Of a DNA stretch of 64,000 nt, positions 44,261 through 54,131 are shown one piece after another. The DNA comes from Paenibacillus timonensis (GTDB lineage Bacteria > Bacillota > Bacilli > Paenibacillales > Paenibacillaceae): contig NZ_WNZY01000027.1 of the NCBI RefSeq assembly GCF_009725205.1, positions 1 through 64,000 of the forward strand, in the 5' to 3' direction. The position numbers and the translations under genes are program-made. Position 1 is the stretch's first letter; every line of letters starts with the position of its first letter. The notes beneath the pieces were generated by a model. That model was not told where the DNA came from, searched no databases, and saw only the letters and a list, made by a program, of their open reading frames with translations.

Positions 44261-47200
44261 ATGGAGTACCATCATCTTAACGAGAGCGGCACGGCGGGTG
44301 CCGAAACTGGACAAGTTGTCTCCGCGATGACGCTTAGAAGCTATTTGAATCGATTTACCTCGATAGAACCCGAAGTTTTTATGACAATAGCTAGGTCACT
44401 GACTGCTTCTGTCGGCAAGCTTCATCAGCAGCAAACCCTTCATCTCGATTTACGGCCGGAGCGAATCGGAATCCATCCCGCTACACTGCAGGTTGATTTA
44501 TTGGACTTAGGGAATGCCGCGTACCGTACGACCGATGGATACATACGATCGGGTGGAACCGGTGTTTCCGAAGCGAGCCTCCCCTATTGCTCCCCTGAGA
44601 ATACCGGAAGAATGCAGCGACCCATCGATGAACGAAGCGACCTCTACTCGTTAGGGGTCATTTTCTATGAAATGCTTGCTGGCTGCCTACCTTTTCAAGC
44701 CAATAACCCGCTTGAGTGGGTGTATCTGCACCTGGCGCAAAGCCCTAAGACATTGGAAGATCATAGAACCGACCTGCCCGATCATCTATCCTCGATTGTC
44801 ATGAAATTGCTCGAGAAAAATCCAGACAATCGCTGTCAAAGCGCAGGACTTTTGATTGCAGAATTCGATAAAGTCGGACGTTCTCGGGAGATGGCCTTCA
44901 TGGACCCGGGATTTCACGGGAGAGAGGTCGAAATTTCCATTCTGACGCAAGCTTTCTATTCCGCTTGTTTCGGGTCGACAGAAATGGTATATGTGTCGGG
45001 TGAAGCCGGTATCGGCAAGACCAGCTTGCTGGAGGAGATGTTTCGCAAACAACAGCAAACAAGACATTTTCACTATATCACCGGGAAATTCGAGCAGCTC
45101 TCAAACGGCAGTCCTTATCATCCGATCATTCAGGCTTTTCGCGGACTCATACGCCATTTGCTAGGGGAACCCAAAGATCGCGTCGAACAATGGACACGAA
45201 AGCTGCGAGAAGCTTTAGGCGCCAGTGCCAACGTCATGATAGCGATTATTCCTGAAATCGAGCTATTGCTGGGCGTCACGGCCGCGGTTGAAGAGCTTCC
45301 GGCCCACGAATCGCAGAAAAGGTTCATTTATGCCTTTCGCAAATTTGTACAAGCCCTTGCGACCAAAGAATATCCTCTTGTCCTGTTTATCGACGATTTG
45401 CAATGGGCGGACACTTCATCCCTACAATTGATTCATGAGCTGCTTTGCGATCCGGAATGCCAATATTTGATGTTTGTCTGCGCATATCGCCATACAGAAA
45501 CGGACCGCAGTACGCTACCCGGTTACGATAACGAAAGCAGGGTTACGCACCAAGCCGTTGTCCGCCATATCCATTTGTCCCCGCTGAATCTCATGCAAAT
45601 GAACTTGATCATGATGGAGACCCTTCACAGCAGACCTTTGGATGCGCTGCCCCTGACGGAATTACTCTATCATCTGTCTAGAGGGAACCCCTTTCATTTC
45701 AAGCATATTTTGATTCGCCTGCAAGACGAAGGCAGTCTATATTACAACCATGAGAATCGGTGTTGGCAATGGGATTTGGGGCGGATCATCGAGCAAGAGC
45801 CCAGCTATGCCATCCATGATTTGATGCTGCATCGGCTGCGCCGTCTATCGAGTGATGCACGGGAGATGCTTAACATCGCCGCCTGTGTCGGAAGCGCGTT
45901 TCACCCCAGTTTGATCGCTCGGGTCAAGCAACGGGAAATCGAAGACATGCGCGCGGCATGGCATGAAATCGAATCTGAAGGAATGATTATCCCGTTCGAA
46001 ACCGAAAAGTACCGGTTCGCCCACGATCACATCCAAAGATTGATTTATAACCAGATCGATGAAGATACCTTACAGGCGACCCATCTTCAAATCGGCAGAT
46101 GCTTGAATGAGATCCATCCCACATACGCGGAGAACCCGTTTGATGCCGTGAACCATTTGAATTGGGGTACCCAAAAAATAACGGACGCACAGGAGATTCT
46201 GGATCTGGCCAACATGAATTTGGCTGCGGGAAACCGTGCCATGTCTTCTTCCGCTTACGATGTCGCGCTTGGGTATTTCAGCAAAGGGGTAGCGCTTCTG
46301 TCGCAGAACGCTTGGGACGATGCTTTTGATCTCTTGTTCGAATTGCATGCGCAAAAAGCGGAATGCGAATATCTATGCGGCAACTATACGGTATCCGATC
46401 AGGATATCGATTTCTTACTCGGTCATGCACGAAATCCGGCAGAGCGCAGCAAGGTACAAATGATCAGGATCAGGCAGTACGTCAATCAAGGAAAATATTT
46501 GGAAGGCACCGCACTCGGTCTTGAAAGCTTGCGGGAACATCGCATATTCATTTCGCCCCATCCGGGAAGCCTCACGCTCCTGATCGAAGCAATGCGCATT
46601 GAGATGCTGTTGCATAACCGTTATGACAAACTCACGCATTTAAAGGAGATGTCGGATCCGGACCGAATTATCGCGATGAATCTGATCTTTGCGATTGCAC
46701 CCTCTACCTTTTTCACCAACAAGAAGGTCTATTTTCTGCTGATGTGCAGAGCCATCCAGCTCTCCCTTCAATACGGAAACACCCCGGTTTCTGCGGCTGC
46801 TTACTCCGGATTCGGCATGATTCTCGGGACCGCAAAGAGCAGATTCGATAAGGGGTACGCAATTGGCGAGATAGCAAAGGAGCTTTCGGAGCAAAGCAAT
46901 ATCCCTTCGGTTAAAAGTAAAACCTATACCATCTTCGGCGGCGTACTTTGCCAATTTGTCGGAGATGCTCATGAAGGTGACGCTTATTTAACAAGGGCGC
47001 TTCGTTTCGGGATGGAATCGGGGGACTACGTATTTGCCAGTTACGCGATGGGCGCTCATGTCAACTCCTTGTATGTAAGAGCATCCTTGAGCGAGTTAGC
47101 GAGAACGATTGCGGATTATATGGCCGTGCTTGATACCACCAAAGATGAATTCATAAGACAGAACTTTCACTTGTATCAGCAGGTTATTCTCGCCCTTCAA

Positions 47201-48696
47201 GGCAGAACGGACGCACCAGACTCGTTCAACGGAGGGACTTTTGACGAAGAAGAATTTCTGTCCCGGATTTACAAGGAAGAGACTTCAGCCACCACCTTAT
47301 TTCAATACAGCACGTATAAAGCCCAGTTGCATTATTTGTTAGGGAATCCGAAGGAAGCCATACACTGGGCGCGGGAAGCTAAAACCTATATAGCGTATGC
47401 TACGCACTTGCCCCATTTGCCGGAATGCCTGTTTTATGAATCGCTAGCCATTTTAGCTGATGATCCCCCCTCTGAGAATTGGCCGAGAATGAAAAAAAAC
47501 GTCATTCGCAATATTCGCCGTTTCGGTAAGTGGGTCAAGTGGAGTCCAGCTAATTTCCAACCAAGACATCATCTTCTTCAAGCGGAGTTAGCGCGCGTTA
47601 ACGGCGAACTCAACCTGGCTGAGGCTTTGTATGATAAGGCCATCCGGGAGGCACGGGAGCAAAGCGATATTCGGACAACAAGCCTTGCAAGTGAACTTGC
47701 AGCCAATCACTATTGGAGTCGCGGCCATAGAAAGACGGCTCTGCATTATTTTAAAATGGCAGTAGAGGGGTTCAGGCAATGGGAAGTTCATCTAAAGACC
47801 AGGCAATTGGAGGAGCGTCTCCTGCATTGGCAGCAACAAGAGGTGGCCGATTTAACGGCTGACAGCTCCCCGACTATGGCAGGCGATCGCGATACGAAAC
47901 AAGCGGAGGAGACTACCCGATTACGAACAGAGCCCGCTTACGCGGACAACATTGATCTTGCCGCGATTCTTAATACGACGCAAACGATCTCGAATCTGAC
48001 GGACACGGACGCCATGCTTGCGGAAATCATGAATACCCTGATGAAGCATGCCGGGGCCAGTAAAGGCGCTCTTCTGACGGGAAGCAACGATGAGCTTTAC
48101 ATTCAGGTATACGCCGACGCGGAGGTGCCAACAGTTCCTTCGCCTCTAGAACTTACTGACAGTTCCCTCCTGCCAGAAGGAATCATCCGTTATGTCTTTC
48201 GTACCCAAGAGGAAGTCCTTTATGCTAGGGGAGGGGAAAGTTGGCTGATTCATAACCCGTATATCGCGAAGCGCCAGCCGCAATCGGTTCTTTGCATTCC
48301 CGTTATGCTTCACGGCACGATGTTGGGCGTTCTTTACCTTGAAAACAGACTCGCAAGCGGCGTATTTACGCGCGATCATATGGCCGTCCTTCTGGCTATG
48401 GCGTCGTATGGCATATTGATGTGCGTCCTGCAAGGCTCGAGCGAACCGACCTATACGGAAACGGATTCAGCGGAAGAAGTCCCGCCGCCGGATCGGATAG
48501 AAGAACCGCTGACGGAACGCGAGCTCGAGGTTCTTGCTTGCTAGCGTCAGGATTGTCCAACAAGGAGATTGCGGATCACCTGATTATCGCCATCGGTACG
48601 GTAAAGGTCCATGTGAAAAATATATTCGCCAAATTAAAGGTCAATCGTCGGACAAAAGCCATCGCTCAAGCCAAGGAATTGAACCTTCTGGTTTAA
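44261..48696 (+). pseudogene. Kinase-like/AAA/GAF/LuxR regulator, frameshifted in the LuxR domain and lacking the kinase N-lobe
   Basis: The first frame runs 44261-48544 (1427 residues) and stops at TAG just after [10 protein letters not shown]. The next frame continues at once with [16 protein letters not shown] and a full LuxR recognition helix to 48696. One missing T in GCTTGC near 48537 restores the frame. Order: Ser/Thr kinase-like C-lobe at 1-210 (HLDLRPERI with Asp63, DLG with Asp82, SPEN); AAA ATPase with Walker A GEAGIGKTS near 247-255; a helical repeat region; GAF at about 1230-1390; LuxR. The glycine loop and the beta-3 Lys are missing, because only about 60 residues precede the catalytic loop instead of the usual 110 or more. 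Either a decaying gene or a sequence error; the kinase part is probably inactive. Confidence 0.8.
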
Positions 48697-48762
48697 CGCC
48701 CACCTGGAGCATCGAACTGGGCTGCAGTCGTGGCCGACAAGAAAAGAAACCGACGGACGCTA

Positions 48763-49221
48763 TCAACGCCGAGCGGCTGAGGATGCAGAAGGCGAATAAA
48801 ATACGTCACGATGCATATGCCGAATTTTGTCCCAATTGCCGGGATTCATCGTATCCGGAGAGCGATGCTCCAGAATGGCCTGATAAAGAACGGTTTTCTC
48901 TTCTAGATGAGCGATATGCCGTTTGGCTTCTTCGAGCTTGGCAATTGCCGCTTCTTTATGCTCCATCATAAGTGCAAAACGTTGCGAGATCGTCGAATCT
49001 CCTTCGAGACAGAGATCGACGTACGTTTTGATCCCTTCAATCGGCATCCCGGATTGCTTGAGACATTTGATGCCGTGCAGCCAATTGATCGATTCTTCGT
49101 CGAACATCCGAACGTTGTTCTGATTCCGCTGCAAGCTAGGGACCAACCCTTTATCCGTGTAAAAGCGTATGGCGTGCTCGGTGAGCCCCGTGATCTGGGC
49201 GGCTTCTTTGACCGTATACAT
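48763..49221 (-). CDS. MerR-family transcriptional regulator
   Basis: A 152-residue regulator. The N-terminal winged helix (MYTVKEAAQITGLTEHAIRF, then YTDKGLVPSLQRNQNNVR) is followed by a dimerisation coiled coil. I start at ATG 49221, with AAGGAGG 9 nt upstream. No Cys cluster for metal sensing is seen, so it belongs to the small-effector or stress type. A perfect 17-bp dyad in the preceding region marks a probable autoregulated promoter. No target gene lies directly downstream; the epimerase gene upstream on the same strand is the nearest candidate. Confidence 0.9.
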   Translation of the reverse strand: MYTVKEAAQITGLTEHAIRFYTDKGLVPSLQRNQNNVRMFDEESINWLHGIKCLKQSGMPIEGIKTYVDLCLEGDSTISQRFALMMEHKEAAIAKLEEAKRHIAHLEEKTVLYQAILEHRSPDTMNPGNWDKIRHMHRDVFYSPSASSAARR

Positions 49222-49261
49222 ATGTGATCCTCCTTGGGAAAAGTGGATGAAGCTCGCATAG

Positions 49262-49278
49262 CTTCGTGTAACACGAAG
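49262..49278 (-). promoter_or_regulatory. MerR-type operator in a 19-bp spacer
   Basis: CTTCGTGT-A-ACACGAAG is a perfect dyad. On the minus strand it is flanked by TTATGG (-35-like) and TATGCG (-10-like) with 19 bp between them, the long spacing typical of MerR-activated promoters. Confidence 0.6.
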
Positions 49279-49344
49279 TCCATAAGCATATTGTAAGGCA
49301 TTGCGGCCGTCCGCGAAAACCCCCTTTCTGCGCGAGCCGCGTAC

Positions 49345-49374
49345 AAAAGCCACTCCTGGGAAGGAGTGGCTTTG
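49345..49374. terminator. Hairpin terminator after the epimerase gene
   Basis: A perfect 12-bp stem (AAAGCCACTCCT and its complement) around a 4-nt loop. Almost the same stem recurs at 50784-50814. It lies past the stop of the epimerase gene on the minus strand; the T run is short. Confidence 0.7.
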
Positions 49375-49422
49375 TATTGGGATAAAATAAAGCATGGGTG
49401 AGGATGCCTTGCTAGTCCAGGG

Positions 49423-50253
49423 CTATTTTATGAAGTAATGCCCTTGCTCCAGATCTGCAAGAAGACCCTGTTGGAGAGGCTTCCAACCGAGCAGTTCCTT
49501 CGTCCCCTCACTTGATCTTGCTAAGTCAAGCGATGCGACCATGCCTAAAAAACCGAAAACGGCTTGGGCTTCTTCATGCGGAATGCTGACTACCGGCACA
49601 TCTAAGTGACGACCGATGACGCCGGCAATGTCTTTGAACGGAATGCCTTCATCGCCGACGCCATCCAATCGTGAGCCTGCAGGCGCTGATTCGACGGCGA
49701 GTCGGAACAAAACAGCCGCATCCAAGCGATGTATCGCCGGCCAACGGTTGGTACCGTCTCCAACGTATGCTGAAGTCCCTCTTTCCCGGGCAATTCGAAT
49801 GAGTTGAGGCACGAAGCCTTTATCCCCTTCTCCATGAACGGAAGGAGCAAGCGAGACAATCGAGGCTCTCACGCCTTGTTCAATAAACGAAAGTGCTGCA
49901 TCCTCCGATGCTTTGCCATTCGCGTGGGCTGTGATCACCAGTGGTTTACCGGAGCCCGCAAGTCCCCCTCCCAATGCTTCGATAGCGCGAAGATCCGCTG
50001 ATAGCGATGCTGCGAAATTAGAGAAATCGTGGTTAAACGCAAGATGAATCACACCGTCTGAAGCGGCTGCCTTCTGGCGCAAAAACTCCAAGTCCTCAAC
50101 AACACCGCGAGCCACCTCAGCTCCTAAGCTCTCTAATAGGTGTGCACCGCTCTCTGAACGGGTCAACCCAACCACCTGATGGCCCGCATCGATGAGTTCA
50201 CGAACGACGGCAGTTCCAATATAACCTGATGCACCTGTAACGAAGATACGCAT
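49423..50253 (-). CDS. NAD(P)-dependent epimerase/dehydratase-like (extended SDR) protein
   Basis: A 276-residue Rossmann protein with GASGYIGTAVV near residue 7 and GLTRSE after beta-2. The canonical YxxxK is not evident where expected; a segment SLAPSVHGEGDKGFVPQL stands there instead. That is typical of atypical SDRs of the YwnB/NmrA-like or SDR_a5 group, annotated in relatives as 3-beta-hydroxysteroid-type or stress-induced proteins. The divergent MerR gene, 96 bp away, is its likely regulator. An AAAGGAGG-like site precedes the ATG. Confidence 0.88.
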   Translation of the reverse strand: MRIFVTGASGYIGTAVVRELIDAGHQVVGLTRSESGAHLLESLGAEVARGVVEDLEFLRQKAAASDGVIHLAFNHDFSNFAASLSADLRAIEALGGGLAGSGKPLVITAHANGKASEDAALSFIEQGVRASIVSLAPSVHGEGDKGFVPQLIRIARERGTSAYVGDGTNRWPAIHRLDAAVLFRLAVESAPAGSRLDGVGDEGIPFKDIAGVIGRHLDVPVVSIPHEEAQAVFGFLGMVASLDLARSSEGTKELLGWKPLQQGLLADLEQGHYFIK

Positions 50254-50349
50254 AATCGTTTAACGCCTCCTTTGAATTTGACGAAGATCTGACATCAGTC
50301 TAAACTATAAAGTACACTCTAAGGCAAGCGTTTGGAGGTAGGCGATCAT

Positions 50350-50763
50350 ATGAAAATTCAAGAATTAGCAGACTTGATGGGACTAACACCGCATACCATT
50401 CGTTTTTATGAGAAAGAAGGCTTGCTTGATGGCAGGCATATTCAGCGAGAGCAGAATAATTACCGCAACTACTCAGACGAAGCTATTGGGCGGCTGAAGC
50501 TAATTAAGAAATTCCAAGGCATCGGCTGCACGTTAGCTGAGCTGAAGACGATCTTGCAGGAACAAGATACTAGCGCACGTACGAACCAAGAAGTAATCTC
50601 ATGGATTCTTCAGAAGATCCAAGAGATCGAGCGCAAGAAAGACGAATACGATCATATGCTTGTAACCCTAAATTGGATGTTGACCTACAGGAAGCTGTTG
50701 GATGAGGATCCATCACAAGCTGAAGCGATGATGGACGAACTGCGTCAGAAAATAAACATCTAA
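50350..50763 (+). CDS. MerR-family transcriptional regulator
   Basis: A 137-residue regulator. MKIQELADLMGLTPHTIRFY is the first helix-turn-helix, then EKEGLLDGRHIQREQNNYRN. A long dimerisation helix ends in a segment rich in Met and acidic residues. It starts at 50350 with GGAGG about 11 nt upstream. It is divergent from the atypical SDR gene at 49423-50253; the 96 bp between them has TTGACG and TAAACT, 17 bp apart, as a possible promoter. MerR/SDR pairs of this form usually answer aldehydes or other electrophiles. Confidence 0.9.
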   Translation: MKIQELADLMGLTPHTIRFYEKEGLLDGRHIQREQNNYRNYSDEAIGRLKLIKKFQGIGCTLAELKTILQEQDTSARTNQEVISWILQKIQEIERKKDEYDHMLVTLNWMLTYRKLLDEDPSQAEAMMDELRQKINI

Positions 50764-50783
50764 TCTATGGAATTGCGGTAAAC

Positions 50784-50814
50784 AAAAGCCACTCCTGATG
50801 AAGGAGTGGCTTTT
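50784..50814. terminator. Bidirectional terminator after the MerR gene
   Basis: A 13-bp perfect stem (AAAAGCCACTCCT and its complement) with a 5-nt loop and TTTT at the end. It lies between converging MerR (plus) and TetR (minus) genes. Confidence 0.85.
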
Positions 50815-50842
50815 AGTGTTGAGATAAAGTACCGATACCGAT

Positions 50843-51454
50843 TTAAGATGACTTGTTCGTAAGTGTGGTGCCGCCGGTAGGCCAGGTGGAGAGCGCCTGC
50901 TCCGCAACAGCTTCCAGCATGTCGCGGCTGAAGCCGGCTTTGGCTTGGACCGCCATCCCGTGGAGCACGGCCATCACAAATGCAGCTAGCACAGCACAAT
51001 TCGCAGTCTCCGGCAGATCTCCCTCCTGTTTTGCCCGCTCCAAGCGATCACGCAGCATCGTCTCTCCCTCGGCACGCGCATCAATCAGAGAAAGGCGAAT
51101 AGGTTCGGCTTCATCCGAGCCTGCCAAGTCGCCGTGCACATATAGACACCCCTTATGATCTGGGTAACGAGTTTGTAAATCGGCGGCGCTGCGAAAGATG
51201 TGAGCAACCACCTCTCGCGAGGTTGGCAATTCCATCGCCGTCGGGAAGAAATCGTGGTAATGCTCGTAATAGCGCTCCAGAACTCGGCGGAACAACGCTT
51301 CCTTGTTGCCGAATGCCGAATAGAGTGCGGGGCGTTCAACACCCGTGGCCTGCGTCAGGTCGGTGTACGACGTGCCCTCATAACCCTTTTGCCAGAACAC
51401 GCAAAGTGCTGCGTCCAGTGCTTGATCCACATTGAATTCGCGATGACGTCCCAT
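50843..51454 (-). CDS. TetR-family transcriptional repressor
   Basis: A 203-residue regulator. The helix-turn-helix (FWQKGYEGTSYTDLTQATGV, then RPALYSAFGNKEALF) spans about residues 18-60. The C-terminal domain with GCLYVHGDLAG and FVMAVLHGMAVQAKAG is of the YxaF/AcuR-like group. Sites with arms TAACR/CGTTA occur on both its own side and the SDR side of the 252-bp divergent gap, so it should repress both. AGGTGATC lies before the ATG. Confidence 0.92.
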   Translation of the reverse strand: MGRHREFNVDQALDAALCVFWQKGYEGTSYTDLTQATGVERPALYSAFGNKEALFRRVLERYYEHYHDFFPTAMELPTSREVVAHIFRSAADLQTRYPDHKGCLYVHGDLAGSDEAEPIRLSLIDARAEGETMLRDRLERAKQEGDLPETANCAVLAAFVMAVLHGMAVQAKAGFSRDMLEAVAEQALSTWPTGGTTLTNKSS

Positions 51455-51493
51455 CCCGTCAGATCACCTCAATTATTTTACTGTACGTTATCA

Positions 51494-51638
51494 TAACATA
51501 CGTTACGGTTCGCAGCTAGTCGATCGATTGGACAAGGGCCCGTGCAACGTACGTCGACAAAATCAGCATTGAGTTCTGTAATTAAACAATTGACAGTTCT
51601 CGCCAAAATGGGTATATTCAATATCGTAACGAACGTTA
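51494..51638. promoter_or_regulatory. Divergent TetR/SDR promoter region with two operators
   Basis: TAACATACGTTA (51494-51505) and TAACGAACGTTA (51627-51638) are matching near-palindromes. Between them lies a near-perfect plus-strand promoter: TTGACA (51590-51595), 17 bp, TATATT (51613-51618). The second operator lies at the expected transcription start of the SDR gene. Confidence 0.75.
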
Positions 51639-51706
51639 TGTTATTTCGTCAATCCCCTGGGGACGAGGACATGGCCTAAAATTCTCAATAAAGGAGCAAG
51701 GATCAG

Positions 51707-52489
51707 ATGTCGACGAAAGCAGGAAAATTCAGTGGTAAAGTAGCCTTGGTTACAGGAGCAAGTCGTGGGATCGGCGCTGAAATCGCCAAGCAATTAGCTG
51801 CGGGTGGAGCGGAATGGATCGGCGTGCATTATGCTAGTAATCGGGATGCGGCTTTAAAAGTGGTTGATGAAATTCAAGTATTGGGCTCAAAGGCAGTAGC
51901 TCTACAGGCGGAATTAAGCGATGGCCTTTCCGGTGTAAAACAGCTTTGGAGCGCATTTGAAGATGCGATTCGCTCGGAACTTGGAACCGTGCACTTGGAC
52001 ATTTTAATCAATAACGCAGGGATTGCGCCGGCCATTCCTTTTGAAGAAACATCAATTGAAACGTTTGAAGAAGTCATTAATGTCAACCTGAAAGCTCCCT
52101 ACTTTCTTACCCAGACAGTCAGCCCCTTTATGCGGAATGGCGGGCGGATCATTAACATATCTACAGGTTTTACTCGGGTTGCCGGTCCAATGCAAACGAT
52201 TTATTCGGCTTCTAAAGGCGGCGTTGAGACCCTGACTTTGGCTTTGGCGCCACATTTTGCAGCAAAAGGTATTACGGTGAATGCAGTAAGGCCGGGAGTA
52301 ACGGCTACGGATATGAACAAGGATTGGCTAGCCATCCCGGAATCTCATGCTGAAGCTGCTTCAATGTCTGCTTTCGGAAGAGTGGGAACTACCAAGGATG
52401 TTGCGGATATCGTTGCGTTTTTAGCTTCTGAGGAAGCACGATGGGTTACGGGGCAGTTTATTGACGCCACTGGGGGAACCCGACTTTAA
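51707..52489 (+). CDS. SDR oxidoreductase (FabG-like)
   Basis: A 260-residue Rossmann enzyme. TGASRGIGAEIA is near residue 16. NNAG lies near 100, Ser near 150, YSASKGG near 165, and the ending WVTGQFIDATGGTRL is typical of the 3-oxoacyl-ACP reductase/glucose dehydrogenase group. The Asn-Arg after beta-2 (YASNRD) fits NADP use. AAGGAG lies 10 nt before the ATG. It is not next to fatty-acid genes, and its TetR control suggests an inducible detoxifying reductase rather than FabG itself. Confidence 0.92.
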   Translation: MSTKAGKFSGKVALVTGASRGIGAEIAKQLAAGGAEWIGVHYASNRDAALKVVDEIQVLGSKAVALQAELSDGLSGVKQLWSAFEDAIRSELGTVHLDILINNAGIAPAIPFEETSIETFEEVINVNLKAPYFLTQTVSPFMRNGGRIINISTGFTRVAGPMQTIYSASKGGVETLTLALAPHFAAKGITVNAVRPGVTATDMNKDWLAIPESHAEAASMSAFGRVGTTKDVADIVAFLASEEARWVTGQFIDATGGTRL

Positions 52490-52535
52490 GGGCAGCAAAA
52501 CGATGGCAGTCGTTTATCCATTAGCAGCAAAAAAG

Positions 52536-52558
52536 GAGCCTAAGTTTTTCTTAGGCTC
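52536..52558 (+). terminator. Rho-independent terminator of the SDR gene
   Basis: A 9-bp stem (GAGCCTAAG and its complement, loop TTTTT) followed by TTCTTTTTT. It lies 47 bp after the stop. Confidence 0.9.
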
Positions 52559-52597
52559 TTCTTTTTTCCAAAGAAAATTAAAATTTTAATAAATCAC

Positions 52598-52628
52598 TTG
52601 CACCTTACGTAACGTCAGGTTTTATAAT
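52598..52628 (+). promoter_or_regulatory. MerR-type promoter with 19-bp spacer and palindromic operator
   Basis: TTGCAC (52598-52603), 19 bp, TATAAT (52623-52628). The spacer region holds ACCTTACGTAACGTCAGGT, a near-perfect dyad. A 19-bp spacer with a central palindrome is the hallmark of promoters that MerR proteins activate by untwisting, so the next gene should autoactivate. Confidence 0.85.
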
Positions 52629-52673
52629 AAGGCTACCGGAAATCGAGCTAGCGACAAAGAACGGAGATGATCA

Positions 52674-53183
52674 ATGAAACGATATTGGAAGGTTGGGGAT
52701 CTGGCCAAATTGACGGGGCTAACGGTGCGTACATTGCGCTTCTACGACCAGATCGGGCTACTCTCGCCGTCGGCAGCCACGGAATCAGGACATCGGCTCT
52801 ATGACGACGAAGACTTATCGCGGCTCTTCCGAATTGTTTCGCTGAAGGAGTTAGGCCTATCGCTCGACGAGGTGAAGGCGGCGCTAACGGGCCGCGAAAT
52901 TGACCCGCTTGAAGTCGTCAACTTGCAAATCGAGCGGGTACAGGAGCAAATACGGCGTCAGCAAAAGCTACTGGATCAACTGAGGCATGTGTCAAAGCGG
53001 ATGAAAGGAAAAGCTCAAGTAACGGTAGAAGATTTCACCACACTGCTGCAAGCAATGAAGAACGACTACGAGAAGCCGATCCTTAATCGTCAACAAAGTT
53101 GGGAGAAACGTTTTGGCCTACTGGGGATGTTTTTGGCGAGCGGGGATGAGGAAACAGTACAAACAGATGACGAGGAGGAATAA
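52674..53183 (+). CDS. MerR-family regulator (TipA-like)
   Basis: A 169-residue regulator. The winged helix is at residues 1-70 (KVGDLAKLTGLTVRTLRFYD, then QIGLLSPSAATESGHRLY). A coiled coil follows at about 78-110. It lacks the large TipAS effector domain; the last 40 residues are acidic. It is transcribed from the MerR-type promoter in front and is followed after 4 bp by the double AHSA1 gene, so the two form an operon. The effector may be bound by the AHSA1 partner or be unrelated. Confidence 0.92.
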   Translation: MKRYWKVGDLAKLTGLTVRTLRFYDQIGLLSPSAATESGHRLYDDEDLSRLFRIVSLKELGLSLDEVKAALTGREIDPLEVVNLQIERVQEQIRRQQKLLDQLRHVSKRMKGKAQVTVEDFTTLLQAMKNDYEKPILNRQQSWEKRFGLLGMFLASGDEETVQTDDEEE

Positions 53184-53187
53184 AATC

Positions 53188-54099
53188 ATGAAAGAAAAAT
53201 TCGTAAACCATGGCACATTCGTAATTGAAAAGACGTATCCGACATCCAGGGAGCTAGTGTACAACGCAATGGCTGACGCTGAAGCCAAAGCGCGTTGGTT
53301 CACGAAGCCCGAAGTGTTCGAGTTCCGGGTAGGCGGACGGGAATTCAGCAGCGGCGAGGCGCCAGGAGGCGGGTTGTTCACATTCGACGCAATCTATCAG
53401 GACATCGTTCCGCTCGAACGGATTGTTTATACGTACGTAATGGACTTTAACGGCGTGCGGTTCTCGGTGTCCATCACGACGATTGAGCTTACAGACACGG
53501 ATGGCGGCACGAAGCTGACCTTTACGGAGCAAGGAACCTTCTTCGATGGGCTTGATGCGATAGAGAATCGGGAACACGGGTCGAGGGAGCTGCTTGAGCT
53601 CCTTGGCAAATCGCTTGTTCAAACCGAAGGGTCCTTAGCCGCGAAGGACAACTTTGATCTGGTTGCCAATGACTTGGAGTTTGCCCACACGCGTTTATAC
53701 GACTCCCCAAGGGAAGAGGTCTACCGGGCGTGGGCGCAACCGGAGCTTCTGACGCGGTGGTGGGGTCCTAACGGCTTCACGAGCACGTTCCACGAATTCG
53801 ACTTTCGCGAAGGTGGCTTCTGGCGCTTTACCTTTCACGGACCAGACGGCAAGGAATATCCGAACGAGAATAAGTTCATCGAGATCGAGGCGGGAAAGCG
53901 TATCGTTCTGGAGCATCAAGGCGCTCCTGAGTTCCGATTGACGGCGACATTTACCGATGAGGGGGCGCGAACGCGTGTGACATTCCGTCAACAGTTTAAA
54001 GACGAGAACCTATTTGAGCAAGTAAAATCATATTGCCCGGACAGCAACGAGCAGAACCTGGACCGTCTTCAGGCTGTTCTAGGGGGACAGCACGTATAG
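53188..54099 (+). CDS. Fused double AHSA1/SRPBCC-domain protein
   Basis: A 303-residue protein made of two START-like AHSA1 (SRPBCC) domains. The first spans about residues 10-145, the second about 155-300. Each begins with the family pattern of an aromatic or Arg helix followed by Trp-rich WF/RWWGP (ADAEAKARWFTKPEVF and AWAQPELLTRWWGPNG). Such proteins have a hydrophobic ligand cavity; bacterial members bind lipids, polyketides or unknown small molecules. I start at ATG 53188 with GGAGGA upstream, 4 bp after the MerR stop. Most relatives are single domains, so a natural tandem fusion is notable. Confidence 0.88.
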   Translation: MKEKFVNHGTFVIEKTYPTSRELVYNAMADAEAKARWFTKPEVFEFRVGGREFSSGEAPGGGLFTFDAIYQDIVPLERIVYTYVMDFNGVRFSVSITTIELTDTDGGTKLTFTEQGTFFDGLDAIENREHGSRELLELLGKSLVQTEGSLAAKDNFDLVANDLEFAHTRLYDSPREEVYRAWAQPELLTRWWGPNGFTSTFHEFDFREGGFWRFTFHGPDGKEYPNENKFIEIEAGKRIVLEHQGAPEFRLTATFTDEGARTRVTFRQQFKDENLFEQVKSYCPDSNEQNLDRLQAVLGGQHV

Positions 54100-54131
54100 T
54101 AGCTATTGAGAAGCACCTGCTTCAACAGCTT

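Noticed and set aside
48520..48560. Programmed -1 frameshifting in the LuxR-domain gene
   Set aside because: No X-XXY-YYZ heptamer and no clear downstream pseudoknot; a simple one-base deletion is the better explanation.
51707..52489. SDR gene as the housekeeping fabG
   Set aside because: No fatty-acid synthesis neighbours, and it is under a local TetR operator.
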